Assembly: GCF_039543545.1 (NCBI RefSeq)
Contig: NZ_BAABJY010000001.1
Coordinates: 186,001 to 250,000 of the forward strand
Reading direction: 5' to 3'
Source of the DNA: Luteimonas vadosa
GTDB lineage: Bacteria > Pseudomonadota > Gammaproteobacteria > Xanthomonadales > Xanthomonadaceae
DNA: 64,000 nt
How positions within the stretch are numbered: the stretch's first letter is position 1; each line of letters starts with the position of its first letter. Under the pieces are notes generated by a model. It worked only from the letters and a program-made list of their open reading frames with translations, searched no databases and was not told the origin of the DNA. The translations under genes were made by a program, and so were the position numbers. Positions 25,108 through 34,532 of this stretch are shown here, piece by piece.

Positions 25108-26454
25108 TCAGGGCACTGCACGCTGTTCCTGGCGCGGCATGGCCAGCAGCGATAGCCCGAGCGCGAGCACCGCGCTGCAGGCCAAAGTCCGCAGCGGCGA
25201 GTCGACGAGCGAATGAAGCAGCGGCATTGCTACCGCGATTGCCGCCGCGCACCGCCAGGAATCACCGCGCCCGCCTGCCCGGAAGGCTGCGACTATCCCC
25301 CAGGAGACGACGGCAAGGAAAGCCAGCATGAGGCCGAGTCCAGGCAATCCGGCTTCGATCCCCACCTGCAGCGGTTCATTGTGCGCATACAGTGCGAAAA
25401 TGTATTCGCCAGGGCCCCAGGCCGGGGAAAGCAGCGATTCTACCGCTTCGTTCCGTTCGTAAGTGCCCGCGAATGTACCCACCCCGCTGCCCCAGGGGAA
25501 GTAATCGGCCACCGCCTGTGCCGACCTGGCAAAGTATTGCCAACGCAAGTCGCCCACCAGGCCATCCGAGAATCTTGCAGCCAGCCTGTCGGCCGACAGC
25601 AGCAAGACTGCAACGGCGCCCCCGGCAACCACCCCGGAGGCGAGCAAGCGCGCACGGCGGCCATGTAATCGCGGCCACACGATCCCCCAAAGGGAAGCAG
25701 TCAAGGCAAGTGCCACCAGAACCACGCCGGTTCGCGAATAAGTGAACGCCACGGCCAGCACCAGCGTCCCCGCGACCCCGTACCAGCCGATTCGGCTGGC
25801 TGGACCATTCGCCGGCGCCCCGGAACAGGCTGCTGCCACCGAAAAAGGCACCAGCATCGCCAAGAGCGTCGCGAAATGATTCCGGCTGGTGAAGAAAGCA
25901 TGCCCCCCCGTCGTATCGGGTTTCGCGATCGCCTGCGCGATACCGACCGCCGCCAGGAGCACCGCCACCACCAGCACACCCTTGACCAGGACGATCCTGT
26001 CCGCCCTGGACAAGTGTCTAGTCAGGCCCCACAGGGTTGCGAACGTCCCCGCAGCCAGCAATGCGCGAACACTCGCCCAGCGATCCAGGCTGATCGCCAT
26101 GGCCTCAGGATGCACGCCTGCGACGCGAAGCTCGGCAAGGATCGCGGCACGCTCCCCTCCCGCGGTCGTCAGCGCCAGGGGCAGTGGCAACAGTTGCAGT
26201 ACGCAGACCGCCAATGTCGCGAGGATGATGGCGTCGACTACGCGGGTCCACGGATGACCGTCACGCGGGTTCCAACCCCAGACCAGAACCCCGGCGGCCA
26301 TAGCGGTCACCGCATACACGATCCAGTCCCCCGTCCCCCGCACGCCACCCCCAAAGAGCAATGCGGCCAGCAAGAGCACCCCGGCAGCAAGCGCAGGAAT
26401 ACCTAGAGGACCCTTGGTGACGGACGAAGCACGGTGCGCCGGAACGCTATTCAT
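25108..26454 (-). CDS. O-antigen ligase / polymerase family membrane protein (Wzy_C)
   Basis: 448 aa, about eleven membrane segments. The large periplasmic loop contains FFTSRNHFATLLAMLVPFS and later YFPWGSGVGTFAGTYERNEAV and YALYAHNEPLQ-like FALYAHNEPLQVGIEAGLPGLGL, the H-N-E-x-L signature of WaaL/Wzy_C proteins. It may ligate or polymerise the glycan. ATG at 26454 overlaps the TPR gene by eight bases, linking the two. The window carries a second polymerase candidate at 12667-14088. Confidence 0.85.
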   Translation of the reverse strand: MNSVPAHRASSVTKGPLGIPALAAGVLLLAALLFGGGVRGTGDWIVYAVTAMAAGVLVWGWNPRDGHPWTRVVDAIILATLAVCVLQLLPLPLALTTAGGERAAILAELRVAGVHPEAMAISLDRWASVRALLAAGTFATLWGLTRHLSRADRIVLVKGVLVVAVLLAAVGIAQAIAKPDTTGGHAFFTSRNHFATLLAMLVPFSVAAACSGAPANGPASRIGWYGVAGTLVLAVAFTYSRTGVVLVALALTASLWGIVWPRLHGRRARLLASGVVAGGAVAVLLLSADRLAARFSDGLVGDLRWQYFARSAQAVADYFPWGSGVGTFAGTYERNEAVESLLSPAWGPGEYIFALYAHNEPLQVGIEAGLPGLGLMLAFLAVVSWGIVAAFRAGGRGDSWRCAAAIAVAMPLLHSLVDSPLRTLACSAVLALGLSLLAMPRQEQRAVP

Positions 26455-27736
26455 CCGCCGCCTCCCTGCAAGCGCCGCTCGCCTCCACATTTGCCCGGGG
26501 CTTTCCGGGACGGCACGGGTCGCCCGGGATGGCGGTCGCATGCATCGATTCGATAGACACGCCGTCGAACGCCATGCCACCACTTACCCGGCTCTGTCCC
26601 CGGCCCCGTGCGACGTGCTGGAGTTGAAGTCGCTGCAGCGGGCATTCATCCACGACCAGAGGGGTGGACAGCTCCTGCCACCCCTGCGTCCGTGCGGGAA
26701 CGGGCATTGACGCCAGGATCGTGGCCCGAGGCAGATCATCCGCCGAGCCAACCGGCGCTCGGCACATCACGGTCCAGACGAATGAGCCAGCCTCCATGTC
26801 GAGCTCGGCGCGCGCGTGCACGGTCAGGCGATAAACGCCCGGGGCCAACACCAGTGCCTGCTGGAGCGGGGCGAACTTGATATCGCGCCCCGGGAACCGC
26901 CACGCCATCGCATTCCGGCCTTCCCACGGCGCAGCGGAATCGATGCCGGAGTAATAGCCCGACGCGACCCCGCCCCATTGCCAGCCATAGGGTGACGGGC
27001 CCACCCCGAATTCGAAGCCGCCGTCATACACACGGTCCACCGCCTTCGAAACGGCCGAAGTTTCCATCCAGACCTCCCGTGCGCGGCCTGCATCACCTGT
27101 CCGCTCAAGCATTGGCAGATACAAAGCCAGCTCATGGGCATGCAATGGCCGCAAGGCTGCCAACGTTTCCAGCACGATGCGCAAGGCCCGCTCCTGGCCG
27201 TGCTCCGCCAGCAGCGGCCAGGCAACGCTTTGCCATGGCGCGTCTTGGGCCAGCCGTACCGCCAGCAGGGCCAGCATGGGCGTGTCGCGCCTGCCGATCC
27301 ATTCCGCCAGGAATGGTTCGGCAGCGACCGGGTCCAGTCTCAACCAGGCATCCAGCTGCTGCATCGCCTGCTGCCACCGTTCCAGCTCGACGTAGTGCGT
27401 GAACAGCTGCCCCCTGATCGACGGATTCCGTGGGGCCCGGCGTACCGCGATCTCATAGAGCGGCAAGGCAGCAACCAGGCCTTCGTTCACAGCGACGTCG
27501 TTTGCAAGGCTCCGTAGCGCCATACCATCCAGGGGGCGTTCCCTGAGCCGCGCGTGCGCAGAGACACGGGAACGGGGAGCCTCGCCACCCTCCGACAACA
27601 GCGGCATCTCGCCGGTGGTCGGAGGAGGCCACGACAGCGGAGCCTCATGTTGCGCCACCCCAAGCACCGCCAAGCCGCCAATGACCGGCAGCACCAAGGC
27701 CAATGCCTGCCGCCAATACGGTACTGGAACGCTCAT
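26447..27736 (-). CDS. Membrane-anchored TPR protein with C-terminal beta-sandwich-like domain, unknown function
   Basis: 429 aa. One hydrophobic helix near the N-terminus (ALALVLPVIGGLAVLGVAQ, residues 11-29) would anchor it with the rest in the periplasm. Residues ~70-225 are helical repeats of TPR type (for example NEGLVAALPLYEIAVRRAPRNPSIRGQL). Residues ~240-400 look like a carbohydrate-binding-type beta sandwich: aromatic-rich start (DGGFEFGVGPSPYGWQW), LAPGVYRLTVHARAE in the middle. It overlaps the O-antigen ligase-like gene, so it may regulate or scaffold polymerisation. No named family is recognised with certainty. Confidence 0.7.
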   Translation of the reverse strand: MSVPVPYWRQALALVLPVIGGLAVLGVAQHEAPLSWPPPTTGEMPLLSEGGEAPRSRVSAHARLRERPLDGMALRSLANDVAVNEGLVAALPLYEIAVRRAPRNPSIRGQLFTHYVELERWQQAMQQLDAWLRLDPVAAEPFLAEWIGRRDTPMLALLAVRLAQDAPWQSVAWPLLAEHGQERALRIVLETLAALRPLHAHELALYLPMLERTGDAGRAREVWMETSAVSKAVDRVYDGGFEFGVGPSPYGWQWGGVASGYYSGIDSAAPWEGRNAMAWRFPGRDIKFAPLQQALVLAPGVYRLTVHARAELDMEAGSFVWTVMCRAPVGSADDLPRATILASMPVPARTQGWQELSTPLVVDECPLQRLQLQHVARGRGQSRVSGGMAFDGVSIESMHATAIPGDPCRPGKPRANVEASGACREAADE

Positions 27737-27790
27737 GCGCCCAAGGAGGCGCCAAGCCGGGGCAAGGGCACGGATGAGCAGCGCTCTCCG

Positions 27791-29932
27791 CTAGCTGCGC
27801 GGGTTTCCATAGGCGAAATACCCGTAGCCTCCATAGCCATACTCGCCCTGCGCGCGTGCGTCGTAGCGCACTAGCAGGGTGCCAAGGACGCTGGCGCGGG
27901 TTCCGGAAAAACGGTGGAGGGCACTGCGTATTTCGTCCTTGCGGGAACGGCCGGCCGAAAGCACGAGCAGAGTCGCCTCCACCCTGCTCGCCAGCAAGGG
28001 GGCATCGGCCAATCCCAGGACGGGAGGTCCATCGAGGATGACAACGTCGAACCGGCGCGAGAGCTCGCCCATCAGTTGCTCGAAGCCATCTCCGCCCAGC
28101 AGCTCCGGGGGGTTTGGAGGAAGGGGTCCTGAGGTGATCAGGGAAAGGTTGGCCTCACCGCCTGCCTGCAGTGCGTCGTCCAGCGAGGCCGCGCCCGCCA
28201 GCACATTCGACAAGCCGATGCCATTGGTCGTCCCGAAAATCTGATGCAGCGAGGGACTGCGCAGGTCGGCATCGACGAGCACCACTCGTCGCCCGAGCAA
28301 GGCGATGTTGTGGGCCAGCTCCGCCGCCGACGTCGTCTTGCCTTCGCCAGCGCTCGGACTGCTGACCAGCAACGAGGTGGGCAATCCGTGTGGGGTAGCG
28401 AACTGCAAGGCAGTCCGTACGGATCGATACGATTCGGAGAACGCAGAGCGCGGATCGCCGCTTGCCTGCCTGGGGTTCATTCCTGCGGGAAGTTCCGGTA
28501 CCACGCCCAGGTTCGGCAATCCCGTGAGCTTGTGCAGCGCCTCCACGGAATGGATTCGCCGATCCATGTAATTGATGCCGAGTGCCGCGAGAATTCCGAG
28601 GCCCAGGCCCAGCATCAACGCGATGGCGAGGTTGCGGGCAGGACTGGGCCTAACCGGGCCTCCGGGCACTTCTGCACGGTCCACCACCGAAATATTGTTG
28701 GCGCCGATTCCCCCGGCGACGCCGATCTCCTTGTAGCGCTGCAGCAGGCCTTCGTACAGCGTCTGGTTGGTCATGACCTCCCGCTGCAGGATGTTGTAGC
28801 GAATGCTGCGGTTGGCCAGGTCGAGCACGTCGTCCTTCAATCCGCCCATGCGCTGCTTCAACAAGCGTTCCTGCGAGACCGCGGCGTCGTAGCGGGACTT
28901 CAGCGAGCCGCGGATGTTGGCGATCTCTGCACCGATCTGCCGATCGATTTCCGCGATCTGCGCCTGCAGCTGCCGCATCTCGGGATAATCCGGCTTGTAG
29001 ACCCGCAACTTGTCCTGGTACTGCCCCGAAAGCGTTGCCCGGGACTGCCGCAGTCCCTGGATCAGCGGACTTTCCAGCACCTGGGGCAATGCCAGTCCCG
29101 CTCCCGAGGCTGCCTGCCGCCAAGCCGACTCCGCGCTGAATCTTTCTCCTTCCGCCTGGGCAAGCAACAGGTTGAGTTCGGAGAGATTCTGCGCCGATAG
29201 CGATGGCGAATCGCCGCCGATGCTGACGATCTGCTCCTCCCCTGCATAGGCGACCAGCTCCTGCTCCGTCTCTTCCAGGCGATCCTTCAGTTCGGCGAGC
29301 CTCTCCTCCAGGTATTTCTTGGCGTAGGAGGATGCCTCGAACCGCCGCTCGATATTGCTTCGGATGAACACATCCGCATAGGCATTGGCGACTCTCGCCG
29401 CCAGTGCCGGGTCGGGCGACTCGAAGCTGATCCGCACCAGGCGGGAATTGCGTATTGGCTCGATGCCGAGGGCCGCAAGGACCGATCCGACCAGCGCCTG
29501 CTCCCTGGCCGCGACATCGGCGGGAGATGCGTCCGGCCGCAACGCCGGGGCCCCCTCGATGAACGCGTCCGATTGCGCCAGACCCAGATCCTCGATCACC
29601 TTCAGCGCGAGTGACCGGCTGCGCAGCAGCTCGTATTGCGTCTGGTAGAAATCACGATCCATCCCCGTATCAACCGGCGTCAATGCCTCCGAATTGATGA
29701 CCTTGATCGAGTCGCGCTCGATCTGGATGGTCGAAGACGCCTGGTAGATCGGTGTCGTCATCAGGGTGATTACCAAGGCCACGGCCATCGTGGCCAGGGC
29801 CAATCCCAGCACCACCCACCGACGCGCAACCAGCACGTGCCACAGCTGCCTCAGGTCGAGGTCATCGCCCGCGGAACCCAGGTCCAGCGCCAGCTCGTTA
29901 CGCTTTTCCGGCAACTCCTGTCCTGCCATCAC
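27791..29932 (-). CDS. wzc: Polysaccharide co-polymerase / tyrosine autokinase (BY-kinase)
   Basis: 713 aa fused protein. N-terminal Wzz domain with a first membrane helix at ~40-60, long coiled coil (~200-400), a PxxP-rich second helix near residues 445-475 (VRPSPARNLAIALMLGLGLGILAA). The cytoplasmic kinase has Walker A SSPSAGEGKTTSA (524-536), Walker A' VVLVDADLRSP (~550-560) and Walker B VVILDGPPV (~630). The C-terminal tail has five tyrosines (698, 700, 703, 705, 708), the autophosphorylation cluster. It controls chain length and export through Wza. ATG overlaps the wza stop (ATGA, 29929-29932). Confidence 0.94.
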   Translation of the reverse strand: MMAGQELPEKRNELALDLGSAGDDLDLRQLWHVLVARRWVVLGLALATMAVALVITLMTTPIYQASSTIQIERDSIKVINSEALTPVDTGMDRDFYQTQYELLRSRSLALKVIEDLGLAQSDAFIEGAPALRPDASPADVAAREQALVGSVLAALGIEPIRNSRLVRISFESPDPALAARVANAYADVFIRSNIERRFEASSYAKKYLEERLAELKDRLEETEQELVAYAGEEQIVSIGGDSPSLSAQNLSELNLLLAQAEGERFSAESAWRQAASGAGLALPQVLESPLIQGLRQSRATLSGQYQDKLRVYKPDYPEMRQLQAQIAEIDRQIGAEIANIRGSLKSRYDAAVSQERLLKQRMGGLKDDVLDLANRSIRYNILQREVMTNQTLYEGLLQRYKEIGVAGGIGANNISVVDRAEVPGGPVRPSPARNLAIALMLGLGLGILAALGINYMDRRIHSVEALHKLTGLPNLGVVPELPAGMNPRQASGDPRSAFSESYRSVRTALQFATPHGLPTSLLVSSPSAGEGKTTSAAELAHNIALLGRRVVLVDADLRSPSLHQIFGTTNGIGLSNVLAGAASLDDALQAGGEANLSLITSGPLPPNPPELLGGDGFEQLMGELSRRFDVVILDGPPVLGLADAPLLASRVEATLLVLSAGRSRKDEIRSALHRFSGTRASVLGTLLVRYDARAQGEYGYGGYGYFAYGNPRS

Positions 29933-30630
29933 CGAAACACGCCCCAGACGCCGATCAAGGGCGTCAATTCGATGAACCGGCGCAACCAGACCTTGCCGCC
30001 GGATTCGTCCACCACGACCATGTCCTCGCCAAGGATGTCCGGATCTGCGGCGACTCCCTCGCGAATCGCTTTGAGGTCGAACCGGGCCAACAATCTCCGC
30101 CCGTCGACGGTCCTGAACACGACCACGTTTCGTTCGTCGGCGACATTGCTGGGACCCTTGGCCAAGGCGATGGCCTGCAGCAGCGTCAGCCGGCTGGCGA
30201 TGGGGAATATTCCCGGGTCGTTCACGGCGCCTTCGACGGTAACGCGCTGGCTGGCGGCCTCCTGGAGGGAGACGCTCACCTGTGGGTCCTGCAGGTACCT
30301 GTCGGCGTAGCCGGCAGCGATGACCGCCTCCAGTTCCTCGGTTGTCCGGCCGGCGGCATCGATTGCACCCAGCAGCGGCAAGGTGATCCTGCCGGCATTG
30401 TTGACGCGCACTTCGCGGGAAAGATTCTCGACCTGGAAGACTTCCACCTTGAGCAGATCGCTGGGTCCAATCCGGTAATCGGGACGACCGAGCGCAGCGG
30501 CTACCGGATCGGACGGGGGCAGGCTCGCGGGGCCGTCACGCACGACGGCCGCGCGCGTCGCACAGCCGGCTAGCAACGTGACCAGGAGAAGCGTCAAACA
30601 CGTACGCAACAGAATCACGCAAATCACCAT
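29929..30630 (-). CDS. wza: Outer-membrane polysaccharide export lipoprotein (OPX)
   Basis: 233 aa. Signal peptide with lipobox LLAGC; mature Cys at about residue 23. The polysaccharide-export domain starts YRIGPSDLLKVEVFQVENLSREVRVNNAGRI, followed by one SLBB-like beta-grasp repeat (VTVEGAVNDPGIFPI). It is shorter than E. coli Wza (about 379 aa) and lacks the extra SLBB copies and the C-terminal amphipathic barrel helix, so it may need another outer-membrane partner. Three bases separate it from cpsB upstream; it overlaps wzc by four bases. Confidence 0.92.
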   Translation of the reverse strand: MVICVILLRTCLTLLLVTLLAGCATRAAVVRDGPASLPPSDPVAAALGRPDYRIGPSDLLKVEVFQVENLSREVRVNNAGRITLPLLGAIDAAGRTTEELEAVIAAGYADRYLQDPQVSVSLQEAASQRVTVEGAVNDPGIFPIASRLTLLQAIALAKGPSNVADERNVVVFRTVDGRRLLARFDLKAIREGVAADPDILGEDMVVVDESGGKVWLRRFIELTPLIGVWGVFR

Positions 30631-30633
30631 CGG

Positions 30634-31461
30634 TCAGACAAGGGGCGAATTATGCCTGCGAACCAGTCGCTTGAACCACTCGGGCCCCCAGCCCTTGCCG
30701 TCCGCCGACCTGGTCCCTGCAGCCGGCTCAGGCAGCAGCGCCGACGAAGGATCCCGGTCGGCGAGGATCCAGGCAGGGCGCTCCTCCACCAGATACCCCG
30801 CCTGCACTTCACCGATCAACCGCGCCGCGGCGCGGCGACCTTCCGCAAGCAGAGGCGGACGGCGGGTTGGGTCGTGGGCATCGGTCGCGAGCAGGTGGGC
30901 CTTCCCTTCCGCGATGAAGCGATCCGCCATGTACCGGACCCTTGGACCGAATCGACCCGTCAGGGCCCCCGAGGTCACTTGCATCCAGCAACCCCGTTTG
31001 ACCAAACGGGCAAACACGTGGTAATGCGCCTCCACCCATGTGAGGCGCTCGGGATGGGTGATCACGGGGGTTAACCCTGCGGCCATCAGTTCAAAGATGC
31101 TTTGCTCGAAACCTGGCGGCATGCTGTGATGCGGCGGCTCCAGCAGGAGGTATCGGGAGCCGGCCAGGGTGGCCACCCGTCCGCACGCCACCCCCGCCGC
31201 AAGGCCCGGCTCCAGATGCACGTCCGCCCCACACACCAGTTCGAGCGCGATATCCGCATCGAGCAGGGCGCCTCGGAGGGCGTCCACCGCGATGCGGATG
31301 CCGGTGGCGTCGTTGTCGTAGAGGCCCGGGTAGATGTGCGGCGTGCACGCCACCACGCGGATTCCGTCGCCCGCGGCGATCCTGGCCATCTCGAGGGCCC
31401 TTGGCAGGTCCGGCGGGCCATCGTCGATGCCTGGAAGCAGGTGGCAGTGCAGATCGATCAT
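30634..31461 (-). CDS. cpsB: PHP-domain protein tyrosine phosphatase, CpsB/YwqE type
   Basis: 275 aa. Metal ligands are visible in MIDLHCHLLPGIDDGP, VACTPHIYPG, GADVHLEPG, ITHPERL and ATDAHDP, the full PHP set. This family dephosphorylates BY-kinase tyrosines in Gram-positive capsule systems (CpsB, YwqE); its place directly upstream of wza-wzc suggests it resets the Wzc tyrosine cluster, replacing the low-molecular-weight phosphatase Wzb. It is the first gene of the operon. ATG at 31461; a weak purine stretch (GATTGAAG) precedes it. Confidence 0.9.
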   Translation of the reverse strand: MIDLHCHLLPGIDDGPPDLPRALEMARIAAGDGIRVVACTPHIYPGLYDNDATGIRIAVDALRGALLDADIALELVCGADVHLEPGLAAGVACGRVATLAGSRYLLLEPPHHSMPPGFEQSIFELMAAGLTPVITHPERLTWVEAHYHVFARLVKRGCWMQVTSGALTGRFGPRVRYMADRFIAEGKAHLLATDAHDPTRRPPLLAEGRRAAARLIGEVQAGYLVEERPAWILADRDPSSALLPEPAAGTRSADGKGWGPEWFKRLVRRHNSPLV

Positions 31462-32229
31462 GGCTTCAATCTAATTCATTCCGTGGAGAAGTCGTGTTCA
31501 CTCGACCGGAACCGGTGGGGAGGCGAGCTCGGTCCCGGCCTGGGTCGACATCCCGCCGATCGCCGGCAGGCGTGCGTCCATGTCGGCTTCCTGCGGCTGC
31601 CAGGAACGGAAGGCTGGCCCGCCCAGGCTCCAGGCCTTTCTGGGCCTGCGCACCTTACCAAGAGGCGTGTCGCTCGTTCGGGAAGGCATCTTTCCCCATT
31701 GGCCGAGATCGTGCGGAGCAGCACCCTGGTGGAAGCACAGCCGCCTTCGTCCGCGTCACTGTCGGCGCGAAGACCTTTCGATTCCAGATGGGGAGACGCC
31801 ACGCCATGGAGAGGTCGCGCACGGAGTTCTTCGTTCTCAGCGCAGATCTGCCCGAATGCCTTGAACGGCCGGCGCTTCGGTGGACGGCCAGTCTTCGCAG
31901 GCGCCCCCGGTGCCGGTGCACTTTCGCTGAATTCGCCCATTCCGACGATCCCGGCTGCGACCAGGCGTCGGGCAGTTCCTGAGCCAACCAGAACGCCTGC
32001 GGATCCTTCCGTGTGCGACCCGGGGAAATGGGCTCGATCCGGAGAAGGTCCGCTCCTGCAGACCCTCGGCACATCGAACGGGGCATCCTGGCGCAGGACC
32101 GGCCCGTGAATCCGACAGCCCTTGCTGCCGGCGCGCGCACATCGGAGGGGACGCGCGTCGACTTACCGGGCTCTGAACTTCGCGATAAGGCCGCAGATTC
32201 CAGCGAGCCGGGCGACGGGCTCGCGCAGC
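31462..32229. other. 768-base gap between cbs and cpsB with no recognised gene
   Basis: Holds the end of the cbs transcript and must hold the promoter of the exopolysaccharide operon. The only -10-like run found near cpsB is TAGATT, about 15 bases before its ATG on the minus strand; no matching -35 was found. Several short open frames exist on both strands (for example a 63-codon frame at 31498-31689, minus), but none resembles a known family or has a ribosome site. The region may be a long 5' leader, or a decayed insertion; see findings. Confidence 0.45.
32203..32224 (-). terminator. Weak hairpin just after cbs
   Basis: Seven-base perfect stem GCGAGCC / GGCTCGC with an eight-base loop, starting five bases beyond the cbs stop. 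No T-run follows on the minus strand, so termination strength is uncertain. Confidence 0.35.
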
Positions 32230-33606
<1,377 letters not shown>

Positions 33607-33636
33607 GCAGTCGGGCCCGTGGAGGTCGAAGCGGCG

Positions 33637-33642
33637 ATTATC
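33637..33642 (-). promoter_or_regulatory. Putative extended -10 for cbs
   Basis: GATAAT preceded by TGC on the minus strand, 31 bases before the cbs ATG. It sits in an inverted repeat GCGAT-T-ATCGC, which could be an operator. No matching -35 seen. Confidence 0.4.
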
Positions 33643-33750
33643 GCATCGCCGCCTCCGGGCTCGAGCACTCGCCTGCGGCACGGGCCGCGCGCGTGGCCGG
33701 ATTTCATGGGGGCGATTGACCCGGAAGGCGTCGCGCTCGGGAAACGCGGG

Positions 33751-33791
33751 GCGGGCTGCGACGGTCGACGAGGATGACCGTCGCAGCCCGC
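33751..33791. terminator. Perfect 16-base inverted repeat between ydcH and cbs
   Basis: Arms 33751-33766 and 33776-33791 pair without mismatch around a nine-base loop (GACGAGGAT). It lies 86 bases after the YdcH-family stop and 145 bases before the cbs ATG. The stem is long for a simple terminator and no T-run adjoins either side (CCCCGCGTTTCCC follows on the minus strand). It may act as a terminator, an RNA-stabilising element, or be a copy of a REP-like repeat. Confidence 0.55.
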
Positions 33792-33876
33792 GTCCAACGG
33801 GACTGGGTGACATGGCACAGGCCGGACCGGCCGGCCGTGAAGCTACGGTCCGGAACCGGACCGCCGCGAAACGGCG

Positions 33877-34095
33877 TCAGTGGTGCAGGCTGGCGTACAT
33901 CTGGGTGAGGCGATCCTTCGCGGCGAGTTTCTCGCGCTTCATCTGCGAAAGCGTGGTGTCGTCGATCGGCAGCACGCCGAGCTCGGCGTCCAGCACCTTC
34001 TTGTCGAGTTCCTGGTGGTGGTGGTAGAGCTGGCGGAACTCGGGATTGGCCTGGAACAGCGCATCGAGCTCGGTCTGGGGTTGCCCTTCGAACAT
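33877..34095 (-). CDS. YdcH / DUF465 family small protein
   Basis: 72 aa, rich in charged residues and helical throughout. LDALFQANPEFRQLYHHHQELDKKV and the ending MKREKLAAKDRLTQMYASLHH are the DUF465 pattern (helical hairpin). Function in the family is not established. The ATG at 34095 has a strong AAGGAGG six bases upstream; the frame continues far upstream but without similarity. Probably monocistronic, followed by the hairpin at 33751-33791. Confidence 0.9.
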   Translation of the reverse strand: MFEGQPQTELDALFQANPEFRQLYHHHQELDKKVLDAELGVLPIDDTTLSQMKREKLAAKDRLTQMYASLHH

Positions 34096-34532
34096 GGAAG
34101 CCTCCTTCAGGGATCTTCGTGGGGGTTGGATGGCAAAACGCCCCGGCCGGTCAGGGCGCAGGGCGTGTGGTGGACTTTCGAACCGTGTACCGGGCCCGCC
34201 TCGCGGACACCTGCCGCGGAAACCCCCGCGCGGACTTCGCTCGCGGCGGCGTTCTCCGTTGGATCCAGCGTCTGGGTCATCAAAGGCTCGGCTCGGTTGC
34301 CAGATGGCCTCGTCGGAAGCTTCGCCACCTGATGCCTCGACCCTACTCCTCCGCCCGCGGGGGGGCAAGCGGTCAGGCGGCGGCCGGCGTTTTCCGCGCC
34401 CCGACCACCCTCGTGCCGGCCACGGCGCGTGCCGGCAGACCCGGATCGCCAGGTCGAGATCGACACAAGTGACTGTTCTGACAGGAAATTATTGCAGGCC
34501 GGCCTTGAGCCGTCCGTTCATCCCCCAGCCGG
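34096..34532. other. 437-base gap between the coiled-coil gene and ydcH
   Basis: No confident gene. A 57-codon minus-strand frame (34107-34280, beginning MTQTLDPTENAAASEV) is open and ends 11 bases before the YdcH start, but lacks a ribosome-binding site and any recognised similarity. The promoter of the YdcH gene should be here; no clear -10/-35 pair was found. Confidence 0.4.

Noticed and set aside
1919..31461. A Wzx flippase of the MATE type
   Set aside because: Searched among all membrane proteins of the locus; none has the 12-14 helix MATE pattern. The ABC protein is the only candidate.
31498..31689. 63-codon minus-strand frame upstream of cpsB
   Set aside because: Composition is not clearly random, but it has no start signal and no similarity that I recognise.
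34107..34280. 57-codon minus-strand frame before ydcH (MTQTLDPTENAAASEV...)
   Set aside because: Open but without a ribosome-binding site or family resemblance; kept only as a note for the gap.
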